DNA from: Youhaiella tibetensis
GTDB lineage: Bacteria > Pseudomonadota > Alphaproteobacteria > Rhizobiales > Devosiaceae
Length of the DNA stretch: 64,000 nt
Assembly: GCF_008000755.1 (NCBI RefSeq)
Contig: NZ_CP041690.1
Location: 124,001 to 188,000 of the forward strand
Direction of reading: 5' to 3'
In this document: positions 17,244-26,319 of the stretch, piece by piece
Layout of the letters: each line of letters starts with the position of its first letter
Numbering within the stretch: position 1 is the stretch's first letter
Translations under genes and position numbers: made by a program
The notes under the pieces: generated by a model
Databases searched by the model: none
What the model was told of the DNA's origin: nothing
Seen by the model: the letters and a program-made list of their open reading frames with translations, nothing else

Positions 17244-18161
17244 ATGCTGCTTCTCGCAAATTCAGAAGCCTATCCGGGCTTTGAAACCTCCATCGACCTT
17301 CTCAGAAAGGGCGAGCATGGCCTGGAGGCCATGGTCGCGGGCATCGCCCATGTCGAGCGCGACGTGCGCGTGCGCTCGGTCGGCTTCGGCGGCTGGCCCA
17401 ACATGGTGGGCAAGATGGAATTCGATGCCGGCGTCATGGATGGCACCACCCGTGAAGTCGGCTCGGTTGGCGCCGTCCCCGACACGTTGCCTGTCGCCGC
17501 CCTTGCGCGCCAGGTGATGAAGCGTCTGCCCCATGTGATGCTGACCGGGGACGGCGCGCGCCGCTTTGCCAGTGAAACCGGTTTCGCAGTCGACGAGACC
17601 CTCTACGAGGACTCCAAGCGCGTCTGGTGGGAGCGTCTCGAAAAGGAGCTGTCGCCCGAAGACCTGGCCAAGTTCCCCAACATTCCGCTGGCGCCGCTGA
17701 GCACGACCATCACCGATCCCGAGCGCGTGCGCGACACCACCGTGTTCCTGTGCTCGGACGCCAGCAAAGGCATTCACGCCGCCACCTCTACTTCCGGCTG
17801 GGCCTGGAAGTATCCTGGCCGGCTGGGCGACAGCCCCATTCCGGGCGCCGGCTTTTATGCCGATAGCCGCTATGGCGCGGCCGCCTGCACCCATACCGGC
17901 GAGATGACCATGCGCTGCTCGACCGCGCGCACCGTCGTTCTGGCCATGAAACTCGGCCACTCCCTCTCCGACGCGATCAAGCTCGCCGTCGAGGAATTGG
18001 CCGAACTCACCGAAGGGTTCCTGGCGGGCGTGGTGATCCACGCCATCGACGCCAAGGGGAACCACGAGGTCGTCAATTTCCGGTGCCCGGGCGAGATCGC
18101 CTACTGGGTCTGGGATGAATCGATGTCCGCCCCGGAAAAGCGGGCAGCGAAAACCGCTTGA
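17244..18161 (+). CDS. Glycosylasparaginase-like Ntn hydrolase (asparaginase_2 family)
   Basis: A protein of 305 residues of the N4-(beta-N-acetylglucosaminyl)-L-asparaginase / isoaspartyl peptidase family. These precursors self-cleave before a threonine that becomes the nucleophile. Here that is Thr165 in RVRDTTVFLC. The segment ATSTSGWAWKYPGRLGDSP, followed by IPGAGFYADS, closely matches the glycosylasparaginase substrate-binding region. N-terminal GGWPNMVGKMEFDAGVMDG also matches. The usual Gly after the DTx motif is Val here. No signal peptide is seen, so it acts in the cytoplasm. Lying between the ATPase and the binding protein gene, it should split the imported conjugate. Confidence 0.88.
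   Translation: MLLLANSEAYPGFETSIDLLRKGEHGLEAMVAGIAHVERDVRVRSVGFGGWPNMVGKMEFDAGVMDGTTREVGSVGAVPDTLPVAALARQVMKRLPHVMLTGDGARRFASETGFAVDETLYEDSKRVWWERLEKELSPEDLAKFPNIPLAPLSTTITDPERVRDTTVFLCSDASKGIHAATSTSGWAWKYPGRLGDSPIPGAGFYADSRYGAAACTHTGEMTMRCSTARTVVLAMKLGHSLSDAIKLAVEELAELTEGFLAGVVIHAIDAKGNHEVVNFRCPGEIAYWVWDESMSAPEKRAAKTA
17573..17586. promoter_or_regulatory. Second LacI-like palindrome, inside the hydrolase gene
   Basis: TGAAACCGGTTTCG matches the operator at 15117-15130 at 13 of 14 positions. It lies in coding sequence (codons for SETGF), 2.46 kb downstream. It could serve as an auxiliary site for looping or be chance. Confidence 0.3.
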
Positions 18162-18180
18162 TCAAGAGAGGAACCCCATC

Positions 18181-18972
18181 ATGAAGCGCATTCTGACTAC
18201 CCTTGCCGCGCTGGCGCTCGTCGCCTCGACGGCCCTGCCGGCCGCCGCCGGCATGATCGACGACATCCGTTCGCGCGGCGTCGTGCGCATCGGCGTGTCG
18301 CTGGGCGGCGAGCCGATCGGCTTCCGCGACCAGCAGAACAACCCGGTGGGCTACGACGTCGACGTCGCCACCATGCTCGCCGAGAAGCTCGGCGTGCCGG
18401 TCGAATTCACCGACGTCTCGGGCGACGCCCGCGTTTCGATGCTGGTCTCGGGCCAGCTCGACATCGTGGTCGCCAATACCTCGGCTACCCTCGAGCGCGC
18501 CAAGTCGGTCAACTTCTCGATCCCCTACAACCGTGCGGGCCTGCGCATCATCGTCCAGAAGGATGCCGGCATCACCAAGCTCGAAGACCTGGCCGGCAAG
18601 AAGGTCGTGGTCGGCCGCGGCACGACCGGCGAAGCCTTCCTCAAGAAGGCCGTCCCGACTGCCGAGCTCGTCTACACCGACAACTTCTCGCCCGATGGCG
18701 TGCTGCTGCTCCAGCAGAAGCGCGTTGACGCCGGCATCGAGGATTCTTCGCTCCTCGACTATCTCGCTACCAAGAACGACACGCTGGTGACCCTGCCGGG
18801 CCTCTATTCGAACGACCCGATCGGCATCGCCGTCGCCAAGGGCGATCCGGAATTCGTGCGTTGGATCGACATGTTCGTTTCCGACTACATCCAGTCGGGC
18901 GCCTACGAGGCCAACTACAAGAAGTGGTGGGGCGAAAGCGCCAACCCGCCGGCTCTGAACCCGCTGTGGTAA
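18181..18972 (+). CDS. Periplasmic amino-acid-type substrate-binding protein
   Basis: SBP_bac_3 family receptor, 263 residues from the ATG at 18181, which follows AGAGAGGAA. The signal peptide ends near AAAG at residues 20-23. Typical segments are IRSRGVVRIGVSLGGEPIGF, GYDVDVATMLAEKLGV, LVSGQLDIVVANTSATLERA and YNRAGLRIIVQKDAGI. It is the last gene of the transporter operon, followed by a strong terminator. The arginine-aspartate pair that binds alpha-amino and carboxyl groups in the family is suggested by ATLERA and the DNFSPDG region. Confidence 0.93.
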   Translation: MKRILTTLAALALVASTALPAAAGMIDDIRSRGVVRIGVSLGGEPIGFRDQQNNPVGYDVDVATMLAEKLGVPVEFTDVSGDARVSMLVSGQLDIVVANTSATLERAKSVNFSIPYNRAGLRIIVQKDAGITKLEDLAGKKVVVGRGTTGEAFLKKAVPTAELVYTDNFSPDGVLLLQQKRVDAGIEDSSLLDYLATKNDTLVTLPGLYSNDPIGIAVAKGDPEFVRWIDMFVSDYIQSGAYEANYKKWWGESANPPALNPLW

Positions 18973-18983
18973 GCTGAAGAGAG

Positions 18984-19012
18984 AAACGCCGCGGACCAGT
19001 CCGCGGCGTTTT
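18984..19012 (+). terminator. Terminator of the transporter-hydrolase operon
   Basis: A perfect 12-bp stem (18984-18995 with 19000-19011, AAACGCCGCGGA arm) closes a CCAG loop and ends in TTTT. It lies 12 bp after the stop of the binding protein gene. Confidence 0.9.
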
Positions 19013-19103
19013 CGTATCCTGGGCTCTTTCTGAGGAATGCCCAACCAAGGACCTTCGTCCGGGAGTGTCCAGCGGCGGGGGCCAGCCCGGCGCCGACAAG
19101 CAC

Positions 19104-20099
19104 CTACGCCGTCAGGCGCGGGACGAAGCGGGTTGGCACGCGGATCGGGTCCTGGCCGGGCTTGAAGGCCGCCGGCTCGATGAGGAACTGCACGATATGT
19201 TCGACATAGGCGGCTTTGTCGTAGCCGATCGAGGCGATCGGATAGGCGTCGAAATCGGTGAGCGAGAGGTTGTCGAAGCCATAGAGCCGGAATTTCCGCG
19301 GGCGGTTATGCGGGAAGTCGGCGCGGCAGACATCGAGAATGCCCATGGCCATGGCGTCCGAGGTGCAGAACACCGCGTCCGGGCTGTCCCAGCCGGTCAG
19401 CGTGGCGGCCGCCTCATGCCCGCTTTCGTAGGAATAATCGCCCTGGACGACGCGCACGAGCTCGATCCCGTGCTGAGCGAAGGCCTTGCGGTAATGCTCG
19501 ACGCGCGCCTGCTCGACGAGCGAGGAGGAGCGCCCGGTGACCAGGCCGGCGGATTTGACGCCCTTGCCCGCGGCATCGGCCACCGCCTGGTTGATACCCA
19601 CCGCCTCATCAGGGATGACCGCGGGCGAGAGCCCGTCGTGCCTGCCGTTGAGCATGACCACCAGGTCCGAGCGGAAAAGCCTGCGCACCGTTGCCGCGTC
19701 GGCAAAATCGGAGAAGACCAGGGCGGCATCGACGTGATAGGCCACGCCCTGGCGCAGGAATTCCTCGACCCTTTCGACCGAGCCGACGCGGATCAGGATC
19801 ACCTGCTTGCCGATCGACTGGATGCGGTCGAGAAGGAGGTCGAAAAGGTCGAGGTCGGAAAGATCGTGGATGTGATTGACGACGACGGCCACCAGATTGA
19901 CCGTCTTGGTGGTCAGGCTTTGCGCCAGCAGGTTGGGCTTGAATCCAAGGCGCTCGGCGGCCTCGAGCACGCGCTCGCGCTTGTCGGCCGAAACCGGGCG
20001 TTTTTCACTCGAAAGGGCGCGCGAGGCGACGGCGCGCGACACCCCCGCAAGCTTGGCCACGTCCCCGATGGTGGGGGCGCCGTGTTTGGGTTCAGCCAT
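19104..20099 (-). CDS. LacI family transcriptional repressor
   Basis: A protein of 331 residues. The N-terminal helix-turn-helix is TIGDVAKLAGVSRAVASRAL (about 10-29), followed by the hinge helix region PNLLAQSL and a periplasmic-binding-protein-like sensor domain. LacI proteins mainly sense sugars, so it may respond to a GlcNAc derivative released by the hydrolase. It is divergent from the ROK kinase and faces the transporter operon. It is the best candidate to bind the palindrome at 15117-15130. Confidence 0.93.
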   Translation of the reverse strand: MAEPKHGAPTIGDVAKLAGVSRAVASRALSSEKRPVSADKRERVLEAAERLGFKPNLLAQSLTTKTVNLVAVVVNHIHDLSDLDLFDLLLDRIQSIGKQVILIRVGSVERVEEFLRQGVAYHVDAALVFSDFADAATVRRLFRSDLVVMLNGRHDGLSPAVIPDEAVGINQAVADAAGKGVKSAGLVTGRSSSLVEQARVEHYRKAFAQHGIELVRVVQGDYSYESGHEAAATLTGWDSPDAVFCTSDAMAMGILDVCRADFPHNRPRKFRLYGFDNLSLTDFDAYPIASIGYDKAAYVEHIVQFLIEPAAFKPGQDPIRVPTRFVPRLTA

Positions 20100-20174
20100 G
20101 GCCTATATCGTTCCCATCTTGCCAAGTCGCATCGAATCGCGGGGCTAGTGGCAAATCCTAGCGCGCCGTTCATT

Positions 20175-20188
20175 TGAAAGCTGTTAAA
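20175..20188. promoter_or_regulatory. Weak LacI-like site before the ROK kinase
   Basis: TGAAAGCTGTTAAA agrees with the 15117 palindrome at 10 of 14 positions. It sits in the 93-bp lacI/ROK intergenic region, overlapping where the ROK ribosome-binding site should be. No better site is seen in this interval. Confidence 0.25.
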
Positions 20189-20192
20189 CCCA

Positions 20193-21101
20193 ATGACGAC
20201 CATCGTTTGTTTTGATATCGGCGGCTCGGCCATCAAGGGCGCGCTGGCGACATCGCCCGAAGCCATCCGACCGCTGGGACGCGTGCCGACCCCCCTCGAT
20301 GACTTCAACGCCTTTGCCGAGGCCCTGCGCGGCGTGGCCGACGCGGCCGATGCGGCAGCACCGATCTCCATCTCCATAACCGGGGTCGTCGACCCGCGCA
20401 CCGGGCGCATCAAGTGCGCCAATATCCCGTGCATCGATGGCCGTACCCTGGCCAAGGATCTCGCCGCCATCATGGATCGTCCGGTCCATGTTGCCAACGA
20501 TGCTGATTGCTTCGCACTGGCCGAGGCCATGGCGGGCGCCGGAAAGGGCGAGAGCATCGTCTTCGGGGCCATCCTGGGAACCGGCGTCGGCGGCGGGCTC
20601 GTCGTCGATGGCCGGCTGGTCAACGGCGCCGGTGGTTTCGCCGGGGAGTGGGGCCACGCGCCGGTGGCCGCCACCCACGCCGGCACGCCGCCGGTCGCCA
20701 TTCCCTCCTATCTGTGCGGCTGCGGACAGATCGGCTGCGTCGATACGGTCGGGGGCGCCCGCGGCATGGAGCGGCTGCACCTTCATCTTCACGGCGAAAG
20801 CCTGCCGAGTACGGCCATCGTCGCGGCCTGGGAAGCGGGCGACGCCGCGGCGGTCCGCACCATCGATTGCTTCCTCGATCTCGTGGCCGGACCGCTGGCG
20901 CTGGTGGTCAATGTCGTGGGGGCCGACATCGTGCCGGTGGGCGGCGGTCTCTCGGGCTCGCCTCGCCTCATCGCCGAACTCGACGCGGCGGTCCGCCGGC
21001 GCATCCTGCGCCAGACCGACGCCCCACTCGTCGTGCCCGGTCTTTGCACGGTCGAGCCCGGCCTCATCGGCGCGGCCATCCTGGCGGGAGCAGCGGCATG
21101 A
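20193..21101 (+). CDS. ROK family sugar kinase, NagK-like
   Basis: Phosphorylates a sugar, probably N-acetylglucosamine, in the cytoplasm. The 302 residues show VCFDIGGSAIKGAL (phosphate loop), NDADCFALAEA with the catalytic Asp, GTGVGGGLVVDGRLVNGAGG, the EWGH motif and the zinc site CGCGQIGCVD. These features fit E. coli NagK and other ROK kinases, but substrate cannot be fixed from sequence. It is coupled to cutC by a 4-bp overlap. Its placement beside a glycosylasparaginase-like gene fits capture of released GlcNAc. Confidence 0.9.
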   Translation: MTTIVCFDIGGSAIKGALATSPEAIRPLGRVPTPLDDFNAFAEALRGVADAADAAAPISISITGVVDPRTGRIKCANIPCIDGRTLAKDLAAIMDRPVHVANDADCFALAEAMAGAGKGESIVFGAILGTGVGGGLVVDGRLVNGAGGFAGEWGHAPVAATHAGTPPVAIPSYLCGCGQIGCVDTVGGARGMERLHLHLHGESLPSTAIVAAWEAGDAAAVRTIDCFLDLVAGPLALVVNVVGADIVPVGGGLSGSPRLIAELDAAVRRRILRQTDAPLVVPGLCTVEPGLIGAAILAGAAA

Positions 21102-21823
21102 CCCTTCTCGAAGTCTGCGTCGCCGATCCACAAAGCCTCATCGCAGCCGTTGCCGGGGGCGGACAGCGCATCGAGCTCTGCTCGGCGCTCGAACTGGGTG
21201 GCGTCACGCCCTCGCCCGGCCTCATGCGGCTGGCCGCCGAGGCGCCGATTCCGGTCTATGCCATCGTGCGGCCGCGCAGCGGCGATTTCGTCTATGACGC
21301 AGCCGACCTCGACTGCATGTATCGCGAGATCGACACCATCCGCGAATTCGGGCTCGCAGGCGTCGTGCTCGGGGCCTCGCTCGGCGACGGCCGGCTCGAT
21401 GCGGCAATGCTCGACAAGCTGGTGCGCCACGCCAAGGGGCTGGGCACCACGCTCCACCGCGCCTTCGATCTGGTTCCCGACATCGCCGAGGCCGTCGAGC
21501 TTGCCGTTTCCCTCAAGTTCGAGCGCATCCTGACTTCGGGGGGCGCGCCGACGGCGCCGGAGGGGACCGAGGGGCTGGCGGCAGCGATCGAAGCGGCCAA
21601 AGGGCGGATCGGCATCATGGCCGGCTCGGGCCTGCGCGCCGACAATGTGCGCGCGCTCCTCGACCGACTCCCGCTCGAGGAGGTGCATTCCTCCTGCGCG
21701 GTGGCGGTGTCCTCGCGCGGGGAAGCGGCCATGCGGCTGGGCTTTGCCGCCCCGACCCGCAAGCAAACCAGCGCCGAAGCGGTGCGGGCTTTCAGGGCCG
21801 CGATCGCGGCTCCGGCCCTATAG
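21098..21823 (+). CDS. cutC: CutC family protein (copy 1)
   Basis: A TIM-barrel protein of 241 residues (PF03932). It was named for copper homeostasis, but that role is disputed and the reaction is unknown. Family signatures are LEVCVADPQSLIAAVAGGG, RIELCSALELGGVTPSPGL, VRPRSGDFVYD, TLHRAFDLVPD and RILTSGGAPTAPEG. The ATG overlaps the ROK kinase stop by 4 bp, so the two are produced together. This points to a role in sugar or amino-sugar metabolism here. A second copy lies at 62374. Confidence 0.92.
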   Translation: MTLLEVCVADPQSLIAAVAGGGQRIELCSALELGGVTPSPGLMRLAAEAPIPVYAIVRPRSGDFVYDAADLDCMYREIDTIREFGLAGVVLGASLGDGRLDAAMLDKLVRHAKGLGTTLHRAFDLVPDIAEAVELAVSLKFERILTSGGAPTAPEGTEGLAAAIEAAKGRIGIMAGSGLRADNVRALLDRLPLEEVHSSCAVAVSSRGEAAMRLGFAAPTRKQTSAEAVRAFRAAIAAPAL

Positions 21824-22291
21824 CGCCTTGACCATCAGCACGGTGGTGAGGCCGCTTTTCCATTCCTCATCGGGATATTGCGCCGCCTCGGCATAGCCGT
21901 GGGCGGCGTAAAAGTCGCGCGCCGGCCTGTTGAAGGTGTCGGTCTCAAGCTGGGCGAACCTGACGCCCCCGGCCCGCATGGCGGATTCCGCATGCCCGAG
22001 AAGCGCGCTGCCGATACCACGCCGCGCCTCATGGGGGTCGACATGGAGCGCCCCGATGAAATCGCCCTGCCAGTGCACCATGCCGACGACCTGGCCAGCG
22101 CTCTCGGCGACAGTGAATTGCTGCCAGCAGCCATCCACATAGTCGGCGACGCGCGTGCTGGCGCGGAAGGCGGCCTTCGCCTCTTGCGTCAGTTGGGGTT
22201 CCCAGGTCGAGTGAAAGGTGGCCTCGAGGAGGCGCAGCAGCGCCTCGCGGTCCTCCGCGCGCGCCGGACGCAGCGCGACCGGGCCGGTCAA
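21818..22291 (-). CDS. GNAT family N-acetyltransferase
   Basis: A protein of 157 residues of the acetyl-CoA-dependent GNAT fold. The beta4/alpha3 acetyl-CoA motif is [20 protein letters not shown] (about 88-107), followed by [19 protein letters not shown], the usual beta5 and alpha4 region. The substrate is unknown. Its start overlaps the dxs stop by 4 bp, so it is probably co-transcribed with dxs. Its last 6 bp overlap the end of cutC on the other strand. Confidence 0.88.
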   Translation of the reverse strand: MTGPVALRPARAEDREALLRLLEATFHSTWEPQLTQEAKAAFRASTRVADYVDGCWQQFTVAESAGQVVGMVHWQGDFIGALHVDPHEARRGIGSALLGHAESAMRAGGVRFAQLETDTFNRPARDFYAAHGYAEAAQYPDEEWKSGLTTVLMVKAL

Positions 22292-24225
22292 GGCAGGGTC
22301 TTGTCGGCCAGTGCCGTCTTGAGGAGGGTTTCGTCGGCGCCCAGCGCCTCGAGCGCTGCCGTGACGATGCCGGCACGGTCGAGACCGGCAGCGGCGTACA
22401 TGGCGTCCTGGCTGGCCTGCTCGGTGAAGACATCCGGGATCATCAGGGGCCGGAACTTCACCTTGCCGTCGAGAAGGCCGTTGCGGGCGAGGAAAGTCGC
22501 CACATGGCTGCCGAAGCCGCCGATGGAGCCCTCCTCGATGGTGAGCACGACCTGGTGCTCGCGCGCGATCCGGGCGATCAGCTCCTCGTCGAGGGGCTTG
22601 AGGAAGCGTGCGTCGACCACCGTAGGGGCAAGGCCCAGGGCGGCGAGCTTGTCGGCGGCGGCGAGCACTTCGCCAAAACGCGTGCCGTAGGAGATGAGGG
22701 CGATCGGGCCGCCCTGGCGCACCAGCCGGCCCTTGCCGATGGGCAGGATCTCGCCGCGCGCCGGCATGTCGACGCCCAGGCCGTCGCCACGCGGATAGCG
22801 GAACGCGATGGGGCCCTCGTCATAGGCAGCGGCGGTCGCCACCATGTGGCGCAGCTCGGCTTCGTCGGCCGCCGCCATCTGCACGATGCCGGGAACGGCC
22901 CCGAGATAGGCGGCATCGTAATTGCCGGCATGGGTGGGACCATCGGCACCGACATAGCCGGCACGGTCGATGGCGAAGCGGACCGGCAGGTGCTGGATGG
23001 CCACGTCGTGGACGACCTGGTCATAGGCGCGCTGCAGGAAAGTCGAATAGATGGCCACGAACGGCTTGAGGCCCTCGGCCGCCATGCCGGCGGCGAAGGT
23101 CACCGCGTGCTGCTCGGCGATGCCGACATCGAAGGTGCGGCTCGCGAAGAGCTCGCCGAACTTGTCGAGCCCGGTGCCCGAGGGCATGGCCGCAGTCACC
23201 GCCACGATGCGTTCGTCGCGCTCGGCCTCCTGGATGAGGGTCGAGGCGAAGACGCTGGTATAGGACGGGGCGTTGGAAGGCGCCTTGGCCTGGGCGCCGG
23301 TGATGACGTTGAACTTGGAGACGCCGTGATACTTGTCGGCTGAATCCTCGGCCGGGGCATAGCCCTTGCCCTTCTTGGTCACGACGTGGACGAGGATCGG
23401 GCCGTCCTGAGCGTCCCGGACATTTTCGAGCACCGGCAGCAGGTGATCGAGATTGTGGCCGTCGATGGGGCCGACATAATAGAAGCCGAGCTCTTCAAAG
23501 AGCGTGCCGCCCGTCCACCAGGAACGCGCGAATTCCTCGGTGCGCCGCGCCGGCTCGTGGAAGAACTGCGGCAGCGCCTCGACGATCTGCTTGGCGGTCT
23601 TGCGCACGCCGCGATAGACGGGGCCGGAAACCAGCCGCGCCAGATAAGCGCTCATGGCCCCGGTCGGGGGCGCGATCGACATGTCGTTGTCATTGAGGAT
23701 GACGATGAGGCGCGCGTCCATGGCGCCGGCATTGTTCATCGCCTCATAGGCCATGCCCGCCGACATGGCGCCGTCGCCGATCACCGCCACGACATTGCGC
23801 TTCTTGCCCTCGAGCTGGGAAGCGACCGCCATGCCCAGGCCCGCCGATATCGAGGTCGAGGAATGGCCGGCTCCGAAAGGATCGAAGGCGCTTTCGGCGC
23901 GTCGGGTGAAACCGGAAAGACCATCTTTCTGGCGCAGGGTGCGGATGCGGTCGCGCCGGCCGGTCAGGATCTTATGGGGATAGGCCTGATGGCCCACGTC
24001 CCAGATCAGCCGGTCATGGGGCGTATCGAAGACGGCGTGGAGGGCCACGGTCAGCTCGACGACACCCAGGCCCGCGCCCAGATGGCCGCCGGTCACCGAG
24101 ACGGCGTCGATCATCTCGGCCCGCAGTTCATCGGCGACCTGGCGCAGTTGTTCACGCGGCAGGCCCTTGAGCTGGGACGGGTCGTTGATGGTGTCGAGAA
24201 CTGGAGTAAGCGGCTTGTCGGTCAA
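22288..24225 (-). CDS. dxs: 1-deoxy-D-xylulose-5-phosphate synthase
   Basis: Thiamine-diphosphate enzyme that condenses pyruvate and glyceraldehyde 3-phosphate, the first step of the MEP isoprenoid pathway. The 645 residues match the family. Motifs are [69 protein letters not shown] and [15 protein letters not shown] with the catalytic Glu. The xseB gene that often sits beside dxs is not found here. Confidence 0.98.
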   Translation of the reverse strand: MTDKPLTPVLDTINDPSQLKGLPREQLRQVADELRAEMIDAVSVTGGHLGAGLGVVELTVALHAVFDTPHDRLIWDVGHQAYPHKILTGRRDRIRTLRQKDGLSGFTRRAESAFDPFGAGHSSTSISAGLGMAVASQLEGKKRNVVAVIGDGAMSAGMAYEAMNNAGAMDARLIVILNDNDMSIAPPTGAMSAYLARLVSGPVYRGVRKTAKQIVEALPQFFHEPARRTEEFARSWWTGGTLFEELGFYYVGPIDGHNLDHLLPVLENVRDAQDGPILVHVVTKKGKGYAPAEDSADKYHGVSKFNVITGAQAKAPSNAPSYTSVFASTLIQEAERDERIVAVTAAMPSGTGLDKFGELFASRTFDVGIAEQHAVTFAAGMAAEGLKPFVAIYSTFLQRAYDQVVHDVAIQHLPVRFAIDRAGYVGADGPTHAGNYDAAYLGAVPGIVQMAAADEAELRHMVATAAAYDEGPIAFRYPRGDGLGVDMPARGEILPIGKGRLVRQGGPIALISYGTRFGEVLAAADKLAALGLAPTVVDARFLKPLDEELIARIAREHQVVLTIEEGSIGGFGSHVATFLARNGLLDGKVKFRPLMIPDVFTEQASQDAMYAAAGLDRAGIVTAALEALGADETLLKTALADKTLP

Positions 24226-24302
24226 ATGCCGATCCTTTTCGCCGGCCCTAATGGTGTCGCTAGTGCTTTAGAGAGACACAATAGGCATTGCAACCCGACA
24301 CT

Positions 24303-25946
24303 TCAACGGGAGGCGACGAGAAGCGGCCGGCCGGTCACAAAACGGCTCGATTCGAGCGTTTGGCCACCTTCGGTGACGAATCCGAGGCGCGCCACATAGG
24401 GCCCGAGCTCGGTTGCCGGGTCGAGATCGCCCTCATCGGGCTCCCAGAGCACGCCGTAGGTGGCGCTGGAAAGCGCCTGGGGCTGGGTGAAGATTTCGGC
24501 GACGTGGTCGAAGTCGGGCGCCACCAGTTCGACACTGCGCGTGGCGACCCCGGCGATGGGCTGGCTGGCCGCGAGCTGAGCCGCGGCCTTGGCCGCCGGA
24601 GCGCTGGTGCCGGCCTTGCCGACCGCGTTCCAGGTGGTATCGAAAAGGCCGGAAAGCCCACCCTTCGGGACCGCGCCGCCGCCGAGGGATGCGGTGCGGA
24701 TATTGCTCGGATCGATGACCGGCTTGGGCGGCAGGCTGGCAGTGGTATCGCGCGAGATGATCATCTCGAGAGCGCGCTGCGCTTCCGGATCCTGCTGGGG
24801 CTGGGGCGCATAGGCGGTGACCAGCTCGGCCGGCGGATTGGTCATGAGCACGCGCGCCGCAGGCACCGGGGCTTCGAGCGAAGCGAGCGCCACCACGGCG
24901 GTTTCCGCACTCGCCTTGCTGTTGGTGGCGACCATGAGCCGCTCGGACTTCTGCATGGGGATGGGCGCGACCTCTCCGCTGCCGGACAGTTCGGCCTGGG
25001 TCAGCGGCGCGCTGGCATTGTTGCCGAAGGGCAGAGCTGGTGCCGCCGTTTCAAGGCTCGCGGTCTGGACGACGGCAGCCTGGCCGGGGCGCTCGGCGGC
25101 GGGCAGCGGCACGGGCGCGGTGACTTCCACGGTCTGCACCGCGCGCTGTGCCGGACCGTTATCGGCCACCTGCACGACGGGCGACTGCTTCTTGCCGAAA
25201 AGCGAATCGAAGATATTGCCGCCGCCACCGACGGAATCGCCGACCCCGCAGGGCACGGAATGGCACTTCTGCCATTCGGCCATGGCATATTGGCGGCCGG
25301 TCGAGGAGAGCGGCTTGCCGTCGGCCGGCAGGTGCAGCGTCTTGCCGTCGGGGAAGACGCGCTTGAGCTGGGCGGTGGTCATGCGCGGCCAGGCGCGCAC
25401 GCTCCCGGTATCCAGGTGCACGAACGGGCTGCCCGAGGTCGGGTAGTAGCCGACCCCGCCGACCTGGAAGCGCATGGCGGTGGCACGCAGGGTCGCCAGG
25501 TCGATGCCCGGGATGAAGAAGTCCATCGCCTTGCCCTTGATATGCTGGGAATTCTCGGCCACCCCCGAGGAGGAGGCGCGCAGCATGGCGTTGGTCTTGG
25601 GCGAGCGGTAGGAGGAAACGATGTTGATCGGCTGGGTTGCCCCGACCGACTGGTAGACCTGCCAGACCAGATCGAAGAGCGCCGGATCCATGGTGGTCGG
25701 CTCGTTCGTCCGCCAGTCGCGCAGGAAGTAGTTGAGCTTGCGCAGGCCATCCTGGTCGTAGCGGCCGTTGCGCTTGAAGGTGATCTGGGCCGTCTCGCCG
25801 GTATGGGTGTGATGCAGATAGAGCGTCCGGTCACCCGAGGCCGCAAGGGCGGGTGTGGTCACGGGCGGAACGATGACCGTCAGTGCCATCAGCACTGCCG
25901 CCAAAACACGCCCAAGCCGCTGCCGAAACCGTGGTGCTGAAGACAC
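24303..25946 (-). CDS. DUF882 (M15-like) peptidase protein with long C-terminal extension
   Basis: A protein of 547 residues, probably starting at GTG 25946, with a signal peptide ending near ALAAS (about 33-37). Residues 40-200 form the DUF882/YcbK domain related to peptidase M15 murein endopeptidases. It is seen in IVSSYRSPKTNAMLR, SQHIKGKAMDFFIPGID and FVHLDTGSVRAWPR, which supply the His and Asp metal ligands. The remaining 340 residues are low-complexity Ala/Pro-rich sequence ending in a short ordered segment. The extension is far longer than the usual 180-250 residue protein. It probably acts on peptidoglycan in the periplasm. Confidence 0.85.
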   Translation of the reverse strand: MSSAPRFRQRLGRVLAAVLMALTVIVPPVTTPALAASGDRTLYLHHTHTGETAQITFKRNGRYDQDGLRKLNYFLRDWRTNEPTTMDPALFDLVWQVYQSVGATQPINIVSSYRSPKTNAMLRASSSGVAENSQHIKGKAMDFFIPGIDLATLRATAMRFQVGGVGYYPTSGSPFVHLDTGSVRAWPRMTTAQLKRVFPDGKTLHLPADGKPLSSTGRQYAMAEWQKCHSVPCGVGDSVGGGGNIFDSLFGKKQSPVVQVADNGPAQRAVQTVEVTAPVPLPAAERPGQAAVVQTASLETAAPALPFGNNASAPLTQAELSGSGEVAPIPMQKSERLMVATNSKASAETAVVALASLEAPVPAARVLMTNPPAELVTAYAPQPQQDPEAQRALEMIISRDTTASLPPKPVIDPSNIRTASLGGGAVPKGGLSGLFDTTWNAVGKAGTSAPAAKAAAQLAASQPIAGVATRSVELVAPDFDHVAEIFTQPQALSSATYGVLWEPDEGDLDPATELGPYVARLGFVTEGGQTLESSRFVTGRPLLVASR

Positions 25947-26319
25947 GCCCTACTACGCCTATTCCCCAAGTCGCAATGTCAGGAGCTTAGCAGCTAGTCG
26001 CAACGAGTTTGTTAACGCTAACGCCCCGTAACCGCCGCCCCGGCGGCCCTCACCCAATATTGATAGCCCAAAACCGGGCCGAACCAAGGCGCAAAGTTTA
26101 AGCGGGGGTTAATCGATTGGCGGGTCCACCCGCCCGGAAACGTCGACCAATCGGTAAAATTTGAATCAATCCAGGCCACTTTTTTGCCGAGCCCGCCGCA
26201 CCGGCCTCGCGCCATAGCTCCTCCTTATGGTTCGTCAAAGGAAGTAATTTCGGGTGCAACGACCCCATCGGCTAGCCTCCGGATCGACGCCGCTCGCGGG
26301 CGGCCAACGGAGGAGTCTC
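25947..26319. other. Divergent promoter region of DUF882 and the esterase gene
   Basis: A 373-bp region between two divergent genes, more AT-rich than its surroundings. It includes GTTTGTTAACGCTAACG and GGGGGTTAATCGATTGG. It also holds a possible 65-codon gene at 26018-26215. No sigma-70 pair with standard spacing was clear to me. Confidence 0.5.
26018..26215 (-). CDS. Possible small protein, 65 aa
   Basis: An ATG frame with a very strong ribosome-binding site (AAGGAGGAGC, 1 nt before the ATG) on the minus strand. The product is basic and unusually rich in tryptophan (five of 65) and ends in an aromatic segment, FGPVLGYQYWVRAAGAAVTGR in part. I recognise no family, and no clear membrane helix or signal is present. 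It lies upstream of the DUF882 gene on the same strand. The ribosome-binding site is the main evidence. Confidence 0.42.
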   Translation of the reverse strand: MARGRCGGLGKKVAWIDSNFTDWSTFPGGWTRQSINPRLNFAPWFGPVLGYQYWVRAAGAAVTGR

